This document shows, one piece after another, positions 12,201 to 23,707 of a stretch of DNA of 64,000 nucleotides. The notes under the pieces are model-generated. The model worked only from the letters and a program-made list of their open reading frames with translations, did no database searches and was not told the DNA's origin. Positions within the stretch are counted from its first letter, which is position 1, and each line of letters begins with the position of its first letter. The DNA is from Phaeodactylum tricornutum CCAP 1055/1 (Eukaryota; Bacillariophyta; Bacillariophyceae; Surirellales; Neidiaceae): positions 420,423 through 484,422 of the forward strand of contig NC_011680.1 of assembly GCF_000150955.2 (NCBI RefSeq), read 5' to 3'. Made by a program: the position numbers and the translations under genes.

Positions 12201-12537
12201 ACGCCAAGGACGCCACCGCTTTCCGGGTCACTCTCGACGAACTTGGCCACACACAGCCACCTACGCCTATCCAAACCGATAACGCCTGTGCCTCCGGAAT
12301 CGCCAACGAAACCATCAAGCAACGACGTTCTAAAGCCATTGACATGCGTTTCTACTGGGTTAAAGACCGGGTCGAGCAAAAACAGTTTATTATTTACTGG
12401 CGACCCGGACTCACAAATTTGGCTGACTATTTCTCCAAGCATCATTCTCCCGCACATCATCGCAAAATGCGCTCGCACTACCTTCTCGAACAGTCACCAA
12501 CCAATGACAAAGCAACTTCTCATTTGCAGCGAGGGTG
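9276..12537 (+). pseudogene. Copia pol part 2 of element A (integrase, RT, RNase H)
   Basis: The sequence resumes with CIAFVHASLFSPALSTW and continues as integrase (LDNKAS, then NAAERAIRTFKNHF), RT (CIDIKDFYLGTP, VVDDFGVKY) and RNase H (HIHSDASYLSESKARSR, QTDNACASGI). A 20-base C run at 9914-9933 lies at a frame change: residues before it are read in one frame (to 9949) and those after it in another (9933-11654). A TAG at 11652-11654 replaces Gly-Tyr of the relative, and a second frame change near 11690 precedes the RNase H frame (to 12682). The RNase H frame runs on into the LTR, as in elements D and G. Confidence 0.88.
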
Positions 12538-12742
12538 TGTTGATTCAACTCCTGGTAAGGACAACGTCTCACCAGAAGTTCAATCGCCTACTGCTAAAAG
12601 ACAAGTCGCTTCCGTCCCACACACAACAAATCACAGCCCCACAGTCCCTACGAATATCCAAGAGTACAATGTAGACTCATAATCTTCGTAGTTCATCATT
12701 TTCCTGACTTCGATCTTCATCGTCGTTTTGTGTTCTTCAATA
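12538..12742 (+). repeat. Putative 3' LTR of element A
   Basis: After the purine tract GCAGCGAGGGTG the sequence TGTTGATTCAAC starts, just as element G has GAAACGAGGGTG then TGTTGATAATTC. The end is placed at TTCTTCAATA because the LTR of G ends in ATCAATA. No second copy is in the window, so the right edge is inferred. Confidence 0.6.
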
Positions 12743-12988
12743 ATCTTTTCTGTTTGACTGTGAATGTGAGGTTACAGTTGGTTATGCTACTCTTAGTCGG
12801 AATATCAAACCCCTAATGACGTCATATCGGAATGTGGGTCTGTCTTTTGGAACGTCAGGCATCCATCTATGCGCCCAAAACACCGATTGAAGCTGACATT
12901 GACATGGAACAGTGAACATCGCCGTTATTAGTCTCCATAGATCTCGAGCATTCTCTCTCGCTTCCTCTCGTGCAGAAGGAAAGTTAAA

Positions 12989-13834
12989 ATGACGGACGCC
13001 TTGGCAATTGGCATGTTCATTTTTGCGCTGTTTTACCAGACCCTTGCATTTCATCCCATATATGCTGGAAGTCGAAGGCAGATCTCTAGTTCAGTCACAG
13101 GTAGCGCGACCGCCGATCCATCCTTGAATATCATCACCTTTACTGAAGATGATGAGACGCTGATCGACGCAGCTACATTCATGGTTGACTCTTTTTGGCT
13201 AGGATCCGACCATCAGGTGATCGGAGACGTGAAATCAATATCAATAAACAGTCGCTCAAAGTTGATTCAAGAGCAAGCATACGACCTGAGTTCAAAGTAC
13301 GCTGAGCGCATGGGGAAACGGCTCTTAGATTCTCGGTTTTTGATAGGAAAGAATGCAGACTCTGGTATTATTCTGGGAGTAGTCGGCGTCGAAACGACGT
13401 TGTACGACAAAGGCAGGAAAAACATTCTCTCGGTTGAAAAGGCGGAGGAAAAATTGAAACACGCTCGGACCAAAGGAGCATCGAGCATATAAAGACAGTA
13501 TGGTAGAACAAGTTACGAAAGAATTGTTGTCACCTGGCTACATCGCTATCTGTTGTTTGTCCAATCTCGCTGTGCGCCAGGAATTGCGTGGTCGAGGTAT
13601 TGCGTTGCAACTTTGCACGGAGGCAGAACGCGTCGCTGCTGAATGGAAGTACAATAGTATTTTCCTCAAGGTAGAGGTAACAAATACGGCGGCTCGGTCT
13701 CTTTACGAGATGAAACTCAACTATCTGCTTGAATCCACTATTGAGTCTGCGAGCGCCATGCGTGTTCAGGCCGACACAGGTGCTCTGATCGAAGTAGATG
13801 CTGATACTCTTATTCTAAAAAAGAAATTGTAGCT
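12989..13834 (+). CDS. GNAT-family N-acetyltransferase, probably plastid-targeted; frameshift near 13460-13490
   Basis: Two overlapping frames together make one GNAT protein. The first (12989-13492) starts with a hydrophobic signal peptide followed by TLAFHP, the Ala-Phe step typical of diatom plastid presequences, and contains the early strands of the fold (ILGVVGVETT). The second (open from 13458, stop at 13832-13834) holds the acetyl-CoA-binding motif A, SNLAVRQELRGRGIALQLC, and the final strands with FLKVEVTNTAARSLYE. The frames differ by one base and no GT...AG intron of the usual 70-80 bp separates them convincingly, so this is a true frameshift or a sequence error. The substrate is unknown. 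The 246 bp before it (12743-12988) hold no other gene. Confidence 0.75.
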
Positions 13835-14133
13835 TGCGCGGTATTTTTAGTAGTCTCGCTTTGGCATCCTGGGTTCAATTTCCGTTAGCTATGTTTCTAG
13901 ATGGGCAATCTTATACCTCCAGTCCTAGCCAAATGTTACTCGCCCCAACAGTTAGTTGTATCTCAAGCCAGCTACTAGTGTCTAAACGATCGCGGTCCTT
14001 AAATAAGGACCAGTCCTAAAATAAGGACCTTTTTAAGAGTAGTTAAAAAATTGTTCAAGGGCTTGCTGGTCTTTTTTGTGTACAGATTCGTGCTCAGCAT
14101 GCTTTCAAACCTAGTGGAGGTGAGATTAATTTA

Positions 14134-14331
14134 GAGGAAATTCACTAAAGGGGATGGAAAAAGGTGAAAACTCCCTTAAAGGGGACAGAACGTGTTCACT
14201 CTAAGTAGCATCATTTGACACTCAAACATTGTTATGTATTCAAACTATTTATACTAAACAACAAAATTTTAACCTTGATGCCGACGTTTCCCGCCACGAT
14301 GTTTATTGCATGGTCTCCGATGAGAGTGAGA
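14134..14331 (+). repeat. Left terminal inverted repeat of Pack element P1
   Basis: This 198-bp arm starts GAGGAAATTCACTAAAGGGG and pairs with 15512-15709 in inverted orientation with about 97 percent identity by eye. The 9 bases to its left are the target duplication. Confidence 0.9.
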
Positions 14332-14765
14332 TATGCGATCGTACTCGTCTTCGTCGTTGGTAAAAAGTGCCACCCACCGCTTGGGATGCTGATTAATCAA
14401 CGTACCTCGCATTCGGACGACGACGCGATTGCTGGAGATCGAACGACGTTGTGGCGGTCGTCGAAGACTCGGAGGGGTCGACGATCCCTTCCAAAATTCG
14501 ATGGGGATCGTACAAATAAAACGTAACCTCGGCATTGACGTGTGCCCGTGAATGCTTGTCATGTTGGGGCTGCTTTCTCATCCAACACGCAGACTGTCTG
14601 CGGAGCAAAGTGCATCTGACCAGTGCCGTCAACGTCAACGTTGGGGGGATGAGGGGTGGCGGGAGGTGGACGAAGCCCGACGTAACGGGTCATCGGTGAT
14701 TTATAGTCTACCGCAACGTGTGGAGGGTGGGGTGCCACCCTGGGATGCCCATAACCCTACCATTC

Positions 14766-15202
14766 CCCGACGACGATGATCTTGGTGTGGATCAGTCGAT
14801 GGCGTTTGAAACCGTGACCAAATTGGAACCAGTAGATGCTTCCGTTATTGAAGCCGGCAAGAAATTAGCGACAGGTATTTTCTTGACCAAGGATATTGTC
14901 AACGCCCCGCACAACGTCTTGATCTCGCTTTCGCTTGCCGAGACAGCTAAGCGCATTGCCGAGCAGAGCGGTGGACGGATCATTTGTGAAATCCTCGACA
15001 AAGAGGCCTGTGACGCCCGCTGTATGGGTGGCTTCCTTGGAGTAGCGCGCGGCAGCGAAACGCCTCCTCAGTTCATCCATTTAACCTACACTCCACCCTC
15101 GGGAAAAATTTCCAAGAAGGTCGGAGTCATTGGGAAAGGCCTCCTCTTCGACATGGGCGGCTACAATATTAAGACCGCCATGATGGAACTCATGAAGTCT
15201 GC
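14766..15202 (+). pseudogene. Captured leucyl aminopeptidase (peptidase M17) fragment
   Basis: The plus-strand frame 14718-15260 contains a clear M17 stretch: KDIVNAPHNVL, GGFLGVARGSE, PPQFIHLTY, then VGVIGKGLLFDMGGYNIKT, which carries the Lys and Asp metal and active-site residues of the family. Homology ends at MMELMK, just before the next metal-binding Asp, and the frame then reads unrelated sequence to a stop. About 145 codons of a roughly 500-residue enzyme are present, so it cannot be an active peptidase. It lies wholly between the TIRs of P1. Flanking cargo (14340-14640 and 15210-15510) has open minus-strand frames but nothing I recognise. Confidence 0.85.
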
Positions 15203-15511
15203 ACTGAAACACCGCGTTGGTCGATTTTCCAAGGTCCTGTACTTTTTACTGAGCACATGATTCAGGCTGAACCATGCAGCTTGGAGAGCTTTAAAGGAAG
15301 GAAACGTATCTCCGACGGCTATCATCATGCTCAGAGTGCATTGTTTGGAAAGCCCTACAATGAAAACTTTTCCGTTACGAGACTCCTTCGACGGTCCAGG
15401 ACCAACTAATCCAGAGACTCGCTGCCGTTGCAGCCTTCCAGATTGTCGCCCGAAGTCCCCAACGAGGTTTGCTACCGTAACAAACGTGAATTTGCGAGTG
15501 GGTTGCCCTGT

Positions 15512-15709
15512 TCTCACTCTCATCGGAGACCATGCAATAAACATCGGGGGGGGAAACGTCGGCATCAAGGTTAAAATTTTGTTGTTTAGTTTAAATAGTT
15601 TGAATACATAACAATGTTTGAGCGTCAAATGATGCTACTTAGAGTGAACACGTTCTGTCCCCTTTAAGGGAGTTTTCACCTTTTTCCATCCCCTTTAGTG
15701 AATTTCCTC
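15512..15709 (-). repeat. Right terminal inverted repeat of Pack element P1
   Basis: Inverted copy of 14134-14331, ending in GTGAATTTCCTC and followed by the second ATTAATTTA target copy. Confidence 0.9.
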
Positions 15710-15862
15710 ATTAATTTAATATTGCCATTGGAAAGTTTTGATTGTTGGTACTGAATTTGGATGGTCCACGAAAAATTTCCCTCTCTGCAGATTGTAGATT
15801 GCAGAACTTTTACGGCTATTTCTCCCTTTTAACAATTTGTTACACCAATCTATAACCTCTAC

Positions 15863-17722
15863 TTGTGCACAACAAGGCCTCCGGCAGATAACGAAAGAGT
15901 GATAGGTGGAAAACTGCATGCATTTGCATATCATGTGACTTCCGAAGCAGAATGTTCCAGGCAATACGGTTCGAAAAAGAAGACAAAATTGATGAGTGGC
16001 TCGGTTGTTTCTGTGGAGAAAGGCAGGACAGCTACAGGCAGGGCCAATTGGTTCCTTGAGGCTGATCTTCAACTAGGAGTAGATGTGGCATCAATGAAAA
16101 GTAAGTCTCTCAATGTGCGCTCTGTCAGGAGTAGCCCTGTCCCTGTTTCTCTGGTGGCAGACCCTTCACCGGCAGCAGTAACAACGGAAGCAGCAAGGGC
16201 CCCAGCAGTGTCCAATTTACTATAGGAACAGCAAATTTCACAGCTCCATCTCAAGGAACCACAGCAACATTTTGTGCAACCACCATAGCCATGATAGCTA
16301 CTACTACAGCCATGGTAGCTGCTCCAATGTATACAGAGAGCAGCACAAGAAAGAGTAGCAGAATTTCAATGGCAACCAAAACACCAGTAGCAACATTCAT
16401 GAAGAAGAATGGTTCCACTTGGACACAACAGTTAAGCTGAAAAAGGTCCTGTTTCTATGATGGAAAGTCAAAGATAAGTTTAGCAAGGATTTTTTTTCTG
16501 GATCTAGTTCTTCACAGTCAATGTCATGACTTGACTTCTTTCTGTTGATGTTTCCAGACAATCAATCTTTGCCCTGATAACTCTTACAAATGCAAAGCTA
16601 GGTGCCAAGGGAGAACAAGATCTTACAAGGGGTGAGCTATTCAAGTTCTTTGGGATCCTGATACTGGCCACCTGCTTTGAGTTTGGAAGTAGGCGGGAAC
16701 TGTGGTCCACAGTTCCACTTATGTGCTATCAACCTGCCTGTGCATTTGGAAACATAGGGATGTCTAGAAACCACTTTGATGTGCATTTTACAACAGTTGT
16801 GTGGAGTGATCAGCCAGAAGAGCATCATGACGGCATGGCGTCGGAACAGTATTGCTGGAAGTTAGTTTCGCATTTTGTTGATTGTTTCAATGATCATTGT
16901 AAGAGTCAATATGTTCCTTTGGATCAAATTTGTGAGGACAAATCCGTTTCTTGTTGGTACGGCCTTGGGGGCATTGGATAAACATTGGGCTACCCCAATA
17001 TGTTGCAATAGACCGGAAGCCAGAGAATGATTGTGAGATACAGAACTGTAAGGACGCAAGGAGTGATGTGATGATGCGCTTGAAATTGTCAAGACAGCAG
17101 AGTCAGAGAGTTTACATTGTTCTGCAGTTGAGGGTGAGGAAGGACTATTGCATGGAACCGTTATTCTCAAGTACCTTATTGACCCTTGGCACATTCTGGA
17201 GATTATCTGGTTTGTGCCAACAGTTACTTTGCATCCGTTTCAGCAGTTGAGGAGCTGGAGAAAATGTGGTTTGGGTTCATTGGAGTGGTAACAACCGCAA
17301 CCAGGCATTTCCCCTAGGCGTATCTTGCTAGTTTGGAATTGACATCCCGTGGAGAATACGGGGGGATGCACTTAAAAAGCTTAGAAATTCCAATGGCTCT
17401 TGATAGTACATACAACAGTAGAAGCACAGGAGTTTGAGAACAAGCTTCTGCTGGGGCTGCCAGTAACAATGCATTGCTTTTTCATCTGCACCATCTCACT
17501 CCCACGCGAGAAAAACAAAAGGATAAGAATGGCAAGCCATTGAAATTTGCACTTCAGGGTCAATGCAGGGAATGTTGTCAAAAGACTTCCTATAAGTGTA
17601 GAACTTGCAAAGACACCTTTCTAAGCGGTACAGAGCCCTGGTATTGTCATAGTAAAAATGGGGGCCATGAGTGTTTCAACAACCACTGTGAAAAGGTTCA
17701 CGGCAGCAAAATTTTGATCTAA
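15863..17722 (+). pseudogene. piggyBac-like transposase, broken (element I)
   Basis: Pieces in several frames align in order with the intact transposase of element E: the N-terminal block (ECSRQYG near 15950), the core (FKFFGILILATCFEFGSR, then GMSRNHFD, SEQYCW), the first catalytic Asp region (EDKSVSCWYG), YVAIDRKPENDCEIQ, and the C-terminal Cys/His domain (CRECC, CRTCKD, HECFNNHCEKVHG) ending at 17722. Frameshifts and stops separate the pieces (for example at 16981), and parts of the second and third Asp regions are not recognisable. The product would not function. The orientation is opposite to that of element E. Confidence 0.82.
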
Positions 17723-18015
17723 GGTATCTCAATGAAGTATATCTATTCTATAGTAGATTCTGATGCTTGATCTAGCACTTTGTCATGTGTACCACCTCTC
17801 TGCACAGTGCCCAATATCTCTGGACAACGCCCAATATCACGTGTTAATTTATCAATTTGTGTGTCTTTAATTAAGGACATGGTATGTCCTCAAATAAGGA
17901 AAAACGTCGTTCATATAGACACTACTAAGCTAGCTATTATTTACAGTTAACTGTTGGGACTCCCGCGCAATTCGTCCCGCAGCACAAACGACCATTTTCA
18001 CCTCTTGTATGATAC

Positions 18016-18283
18016 TAATAAAAGTATGCTATGCCTAGAACAATTGTTGGCCTGTTAGTGCCCTACAAGATGCTCTTTTCCAATTGGTGATTACCAACCA
18101 GAAGTGGGAGAAGAGCTCCCGCAGTATTTCTTAGAGTAGTTATTCTTTACATGTTACTAGAACCAATGAATGGCTTCCATAGTTGCACAGACAAAGGAAA
18201 GTAGCGACGGATGACACACGCACCGTCTGCGTCATCTGGTGACATGCCGAAGTGTCTCGTGTGCTACACACACAATTCTAACA
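18016..18283 (-). repeat. 3' LTR of element C
   Basis: Aligns with 37548-37866 but lacks an internal stretch of about 43 bp after CGCAGTATT. Read on the minus strand it starts TGTTAG and ends TTTTATTA. Confidence 0.8.
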
Positions 18284-18313
18284 CTCCTCTTCATCCGTAG
18301 CCACGTGCCCGGA

Positions 18314-21129
18314 TTAACCAAACATAAACCCACCGACCAGCGTGCAAAACGTTTTAATTGTTTGTGCCTTGGTAAGCGTGTCTACAAAGTTGTCGACCCC
18401 ACCCGTCTTGATAGGGTGACATATTCTGGCAGCCGCGGCTTCGCGCGTCTTGTGATACGCAATTGCAACGTGTTTTTTCTTCAATAGACTTTCTGATATA
18501 GTGGCGTTTTGGATAACTCCAAGGTTATCCCCACAAATCATACTCGCATGTTCGACCTTTACACCCAGGCATCAGAGCATGTAATGTACTGCAATCAACT
18601 CCTTGACGGCGGTTTTCATTCCACAGAATTCGGCACCGTATGTCGACATTTCAATAGCTCCCTGTTGCTTATTTGTATAAAACACAGCGGTACGCCCGAC
18701 GAAAATAAAAAGACCCGTTATGGAAAGCCTCGAGACCTTGTCATGGGCATAGTCTGAGTCGACAAACACGATTATTTCGATTTTGTTGATCAGCGGCTTG
18801 GGAAGGTTAGCGTTGATTTCTTTTAAAGCTCGAGGATACTGATCGCCAAGTTCTTTTGTGAAATCTTGGGACAATGAATCTTCTCCACCTTTGTAAATGG
18901 GGTCTTGGGAATCTACAACAATTTGCCAATTTGGTTGCTTCTTCAGATATCCAAAAACTCTCAGAAGTCGCTCCAAATGTCCCTTTTGAGGGCATGCAGT
19001 GAAGCGTGAAAGAGAAGATGTTGCATGGGCAACATCAATCCGTCCAATAGTCACAACCCAAACTTGGATTCCGATCAACATTTGGTACTTTCGATGCTTG
19101 TTGTCGCTCAACAAAGGTGTAGAATCCAATTCCGGGTGGTTGCCTGTCTCAGATGGACACAAGTATTTTTTCAAACTCCCGAAAATATTTTCTACTTGCT
19201 TGATTGCTTTGACAAGATATTTTTTGCATCCAATGCACCACCGGCCTTTTCAATCTTTCTTGAAATCATTTCCAATATAGTAGTCTGGAGGACCAACTGA
19301 TTTAACTGAATAAGTTGCTTTTATACTTTCCATGATTTTTTCTGATGTTTTAGAAACAATCATAAAATCATCTACATGTGTACAAACATATTTGAAGAAT
19401 AGGCTTTTGTTGCCTAATCTGATCCAAACATCCTTGTCATAACAACTCTGTTTGAACTGTAATGCACGTGGTATCCGCAAAATGTGCATGCCAACGTTCC
19501 AAGCTTGATTGTAGGCCATATAGCGCTTTTCGTATAATAACAATGCTGCCTACAAGATTGCTGCCAAATTCGGGTCCTGCCTTTGCATATACCTTCTCCT
19601 TTATGTAGGCATTTACATAAGTATTTGCCACGTCTCCGCAAAGTTGCTTCAGGTTGGCCTTGTGCGCAATTACATGGAGTAACTTCACACTAATGCCTTT
19701 GACCGTCAAAGAGTAAATGTCGTGATCCAACGCATCGACAAGGTGACCGCTGGCAACTAATCTGGCCTTGCGACAAAGATCTTGCTTGACATCAAACACA
19801 GTCATGAGGGTAGTCTTCTGAAATTTGTTGCCCGGCGAAAAATTGCTTGGCTTGAATTAAAAGCACTCCAAATCAATGAGACTTGTGATTTCAAGTTTGA
19901 TCGCGTCTTGCCAAAGGGAATTACCATTGGACTTGTCCAACTTGATCACGTCTCAAACACTTCTTGGAACTCTGACGCCATATTTCAAAATAGGCTTAAT
20001 AGAGTAGATCTTCTTCTTCTTACGTTTTTGAACGCGTCTAAGCGAATAGACGTCGTTGTTTTCGTCTAGATGAAAATCATGCAGCCTAGCGACTCTTCGT
20101 ACTGCTCGTTGCAGATTGTGAAGTGTCTTCTTTGCCCAGTCTAGTGTTTGGTCTCCTCTTGTTGTTGACCTACTAACGCCGCCTGTGCTCACAATGTATT
20201 CCGCAGTCATCTTGGGGTGATCCTCTTTCATGTCTCGAAGCTCCTCCCAAGTTGTCTGCTTGGTAGCCCAAGTTACCTTCAGCTTGAGTCAACCGTCCAT
20301 CCAATTGTGTCCGACAATTTTCGTGACATGGGCTCCGCCAGCTCCTGAAGCCGCGGACTTGTTTGTGTCGAGGTAGTTGTTGATCTTGCTTGTCATTTTG
20401 ACCTCCGCGTTGTTGTTCAGCGGGTCAAAGGACTGAAGTGCTGAATTGTCGACCTCCTTGCGAGCCCTCTTCGAGTTGATAGTAGAGTTAGTTGCCTTTG
20501 ACTCACTGTCTTCGTACAGCTCGTCACCGTGGGACGTTTCAACTTCGACGGGAGAAAAGTGAATGCTTTGGCTTTCCGCTTTGTTACCCCCCTGCTCCTC
20601 TGAATCCACACTGGTGATAGGAGGAGTATCATCAAACCGGACCAGTGACTCCAATTCACTACCGTCCAAAGTTACCTCTTCGGCTCCACGGGAGTTGTTG
20701 CTACAAGAGTTCCTCTTTTTCGAGCGAGGACGCTGCGTACGCGACGGCTGCGTCTTGCTGAAGAGAAGATCTTCATCTTGGTAGGAGACCACCGGCTCCT
20801 TTTTCTCCAAATGACGCGAGCGGACGACATTTCGAACAAGCTCGCGACCTTGCTTCCAATTGTTATTGGGAGTAGTCCAAATCTTGTAAGTAAAAGCGTC
20901 GCCATGGTCCCAGGCAATTCCAATGAAACAACCAGGGAGAAAATTAGGAGCTGGGTACTTGGCCGTTGGTTCATAGTACCAAACAGGTTCCCAGAATCGG
21001 AATCGAAACATGGAAATATCAGGTGTGTGACCATACATTTTTTCCATTGGGGTGCGAAAATTGAAATCCTTGTGAGCCGAATGATTCAAACAGTCAACAA
21101 TAAATTGTTGGCAAAAACACCAAAATGTG
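18314..21129 (-). pseudogene. Copia pol part of element C (integrase end, linker, RT, RNase H)
   Basis: Read from 21129 leftwards: integrase C-terminal part (FIVDCLNHSAHKDFNFRTP, PGCFIGIAWDHGDAF), an acidic linker, the RT start (VFDVKQDLCRKARLVASGH), the RT box THVDD near 19370, and RNase H (STYGAEFCGMK, KKKHVAIAYHKTREA). At least one in-frame TGA (20289) and several frame changes break it. At 21130 the reading frame is cut by the LTR of element H. Confidence 0.85.
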
Positions 21130-22228
21130 TGTCAATGTCAAGTATCTGCTGGCTTCTGACAACAGCACGAGGTGATCAAGACTTGTCTGGCTTCTAACAA
21201 AGAGATACAAACTAACAAATATGGTTTTCACACAATTGTTGTTAAGATTTATAAACTCTAAACTAAAGAGCTAATCTGTTCCTTTTCCATTCGGCTCCAC
21301 AATCTGCCAAGCGCTATTGTGGTCCGTTTCACTATTCTCCACGGTGTTATACACGGCACCGTGGGCACATTCATCATAGTTACCATGCTCCTTAGCATGG
21401 CAACGATCGAGTCCCGAAACAGTCACATCATGTTCTGAATACTCAGCTGGGATTGCGCCTGTCCAAAACCATCCGTGTCGGGATTTATGGCCAAACACAC
21501 AAGATTAGTTTCGACAGGCTCGCCTTGGGTGCCACGACCCAAGAAGTGCGCGCCATCGCGCGAACCGGTACTCAGAACTGTCATTCCAGTTGACACTCCC
21601 CACTGTGAGGTACTCGAAACAGAACGAACGGGAGATTTCGTCTCACCTTTCCAAAACAACAAAGGCTGAATCAAAGGCCAAGCAACTACATGACCGAGAG
21701 GTTTGGTCAACACATTGCTAGCGTTGTCCTTACCCTCAATCCATAAAAATGCATGATTCCAAAAGCAATTGCCTCACGGACGCGATGGTACGCAAGGGCA
21801 TTGTGTCGCTTAGAAAGAACGGAATGAGGCAAAGTCGAGCTGGTAACAATGCTCTGATTGTCGCCAAGGAGCCAAGCGGGACCATCCAAGGGAATACCCA
21901 TCATACGTAGTGTAAGACTCATATCAATAATTTGCTCTGTAGCCAAATGAGCAGCAACAAACTCTGAACCGTACGTAGCCGTTTCAACCGTAGATTGTCG
22001 TTTAGAAAACCAAGACACAGGAGTCTGATTGACCAAATGCAAGACACCAGTTGTAGAACGGCCTGTAGTCAAATCATGGTACAAGTTAGCATCAACAAAG
22101 GTAGTAATGCGCATAGGCTTACCACGAGCAGGCGACATGTCTGTCGGAGAGTCCTCATCAGGCGATTTACCGTATACCAAGTACATCCAGTCGTGTTGAG
22201 GGACGTCTCCCCGAGCGTCATGGTTGGG
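21130..22228 (-). mobile_element. Element H, partial copy of the D family, runs into the gap
   Basis: It contains a full 466-bp 3' LTR (21130-21595, ends TGTCAA/TTGACA), the purine tract and the end of pol (RNase H block with TATYGSEFVAAHLATEQIID). It stops at the N gap. It closely matches 23708-24800 of element D, with many CpG-to-TpG/CpA differences. It interrupts the integrase of element C; the left flank is ATGTG. The other end is not identifiable. Confidence 0.85.
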
Positions 22229-23042
22229 NNNNNNNNNNNNNNNNNNNNNNNNNNNNNNNNNNNNNNNNNNNNNNNNNNNNNNNNNNNNNNNNNNNNNNNN
22301 NNNNNNNNNNNNNNNNNNNNNNNNNNNNNNNNNNNNNNNNNNNNNNNNNNNNNNNNNNNNNNNNNNNNNNNNNNNNNNNNNNNNNNNNNNNNNNNNNNNN
22401 NNNNNNNNNNNNNNNNNNNNNNNNNNNNNNNNNNNNNNNNNNNNNNNNNNNNNNNNNNNNNNNNNNNNNNNNNNNNNNNNNNNNNNNNNNNNNNNNNNNN
22501 NNNNNNNNNNNNNNNNNNNNNNNNNNNNNNNNNNNNNNNNNNNNNNNNNNNNNNNNNNNNNNNNNNNNNNNNNNNNNNNNNNNNNNNNNNNNNNNNNNNN
22601 NNNNNNNNNNNNNNNNNNNNNNNNNNNNNNNNNNNNNNNNNNNNNNNNNNNNNNNNNNNNNNNNNNNNNNNNNNNNNNNNNNNNNNNNNNNNNNNNNNNN
22701 NNNNNNNNNNNNNNNNNNNNNNNNNNNNNNNNNNNNNNNNNNNNNNNNNNNNNNNNNNNNNNNNNNNNNNNNNNNNNNNNNNNNNNNNNNNNNNNNNNNN
22801 NNNNNNNNNNNNNNNNNNNNNNNNNNNNNNNNNNNNNNNNNNNNNNNNNNNNNNNNNNNNNNNNNNNNNNNNNNNNNNNNNNNNNNNNNNNNNNNNNNNN
22901 NNNNNNNNNNNNNNNNNNNNNNNNNNNNNNNNNNNNNNNNNNNNNNNNNNNNNNNNNNNNNNNNNNNNNNNNNNNNNNNNNNNNNNNNNNNNNNNNNNNN
23001 NNNNNNNNNNNNNNNNNNNNNNNNNNNNNNNNNNNNNNNNNN
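22229..23042. other. Assembly gap, 814 N
   Basis: A run of N. It falls inside highly repeated retrotransposon sequence (element H), where assemblies commonly fail. Reading frames drawn across it have no meaning. Confidence 1.
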
Positions 23043-23707
23043 TAGACAGCGGATACAAGGACCTATGCAATAAAGGCAGTACGGATCAAAGAACTTATGA
23101 AACAATGATTGAAGAATTAGTGCTATAAACTAGTTCTTGTTGTTCCTCCAATTTGCCAAGATATAACAAAACCTGAGGAACAAACTCAAACAAAACAAAA
23201 TATCTTTCCTTTGCCATAGTATCCTTATACCATGGCGCGTGCTCACATATACTTATAGTGGAACCGGAAATACCTTTCAAAACACACATGACACGGAAAA
23301 TGGAGCGCATACATTTACATCCGTTAGTCAGGTGATAAGGATTGGCTGTCCCACTCTGTTACGTAGTACAACCAATGTACGTACGAAAAACAGGAAAACG
23401 CAGTGTCAACAATACTTGGTAAACACAGGTTGGGCATTATTACGAACGGCCTGCGATACACCTAAGCAAACCTAGGGACTGTCAAACTCAACTTGCTTAC
23501 AATGCTCCCCATGCATTAGACAGCGGATACAAGGACCTATGCCAATGCAATATTTGGATCAATGACTTTCTAAAACAATGAGGGGAAGATTACTCTTCTA
23601 CTAGTCCATGAGAAGTGGTCTGTTCATTCAGATGAACGACCTCTTACCGTGTTCTAGATAATCTTACTCTCACATATGAGTCTTTTTCTTCTAAGTATAA
23701 ATCCCAC
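23043..23707. other. Unassigned sequence between gap and element D, with a direct repeat
   Basis: No gene or known element is recognisable. The motif TAGACAGCGGATACAAGG occurs at 23043 and again near 23517, followed in both by similar sequence for about 60 bp. It is not part of elements C, D or H as far as can be read. Its right edge (CCCAC) does not match the base run beyond the other end of element D (ACCTA). Confidence 0.5.

Larger units (their letters stand above)
1..12742 (+). mobile_element. Copia LTR retrotransposon A, 5' end outside window, split by nested insertions
   Basis: Gag starts at 46, protease at about 1180. The coding order then stops near 1446 and resumes at 9276 with integrase, reverse transcriptase (RT) and RNase H, followed by a putative 3' LTR at 12538-12742. 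The order protease-integrase-RT-RNase H is that of Ty1/Copia. Element G (30313-35934) is its relative and served as the internal reference for joining the two halves. The 5' LTR lies outside the window. The copy is dead: it has a stop in gag, Asn for the protease Asp, a frameshift at a 20-C run, an in-frame TAG in RT and a further frameshift near 11690. About 7.8 kb of foreign DNA (1447-9275) sits between its protease and integrase; roughly 35 codons of A are missing at the join. Confidence 0.9.
14134..15709. mobile_element. Pack-type Mutator-like element P1 carrying a leucyl aminopeptidase fragment
   Basis: The ends are inverted repeats of 198 bp (14134-14331 and 15512-15709) that differ at only about five positions. 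They are bordered by a perfect 9-bp direct repeat, ATTAATTTA (14125-14133 and 15710-15718). Long TIRs with 9-bp target duplications are the hallmark of Mutator-like elements. There is no transposase inside; instead there is a piece of a host-type gene, which fits the Pack-MULE definition. The termini begin GAGGAAATTCACTA, a terminus shared with three other elements near 45-55 kb. Confidence 0.85.
13979..17921 (+). mobile_element. Degenerate piggyBac-like DNA transposon I, split by a Pack element
   Basis: The left end reads CTAG-TGTCTAAACG (CTAG 13975-13978) and the right end ATATAGACA-CTAC (17922-17925). The inverted TGTCTA termini match those of the piggyBac-like element E (40979-43964). Just inside both ends lie hairpin-forming palindromes: GGTCCTTA-AA-TAAGGACC at 13994-14011 and AGGACAT-GGT-ATGTCCT near 17873-17890. 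Between them is a broken transposase (15863-17722). A 1576-bp TIR element with its own target duplication sits at 14134-15709, so the original transposon was about 2.36 kb. Confidence 0.7.

Noticed and set aside
13850-13890. GGGTTCAATTTCC resembling a tRNA T-loop
   Set aside because: The T-stem does not pair and no acceptor or anticodon stem is present.
22069-23128. Long open frames across the N run
   Set aside because: They exist only because N codons contain no stops.
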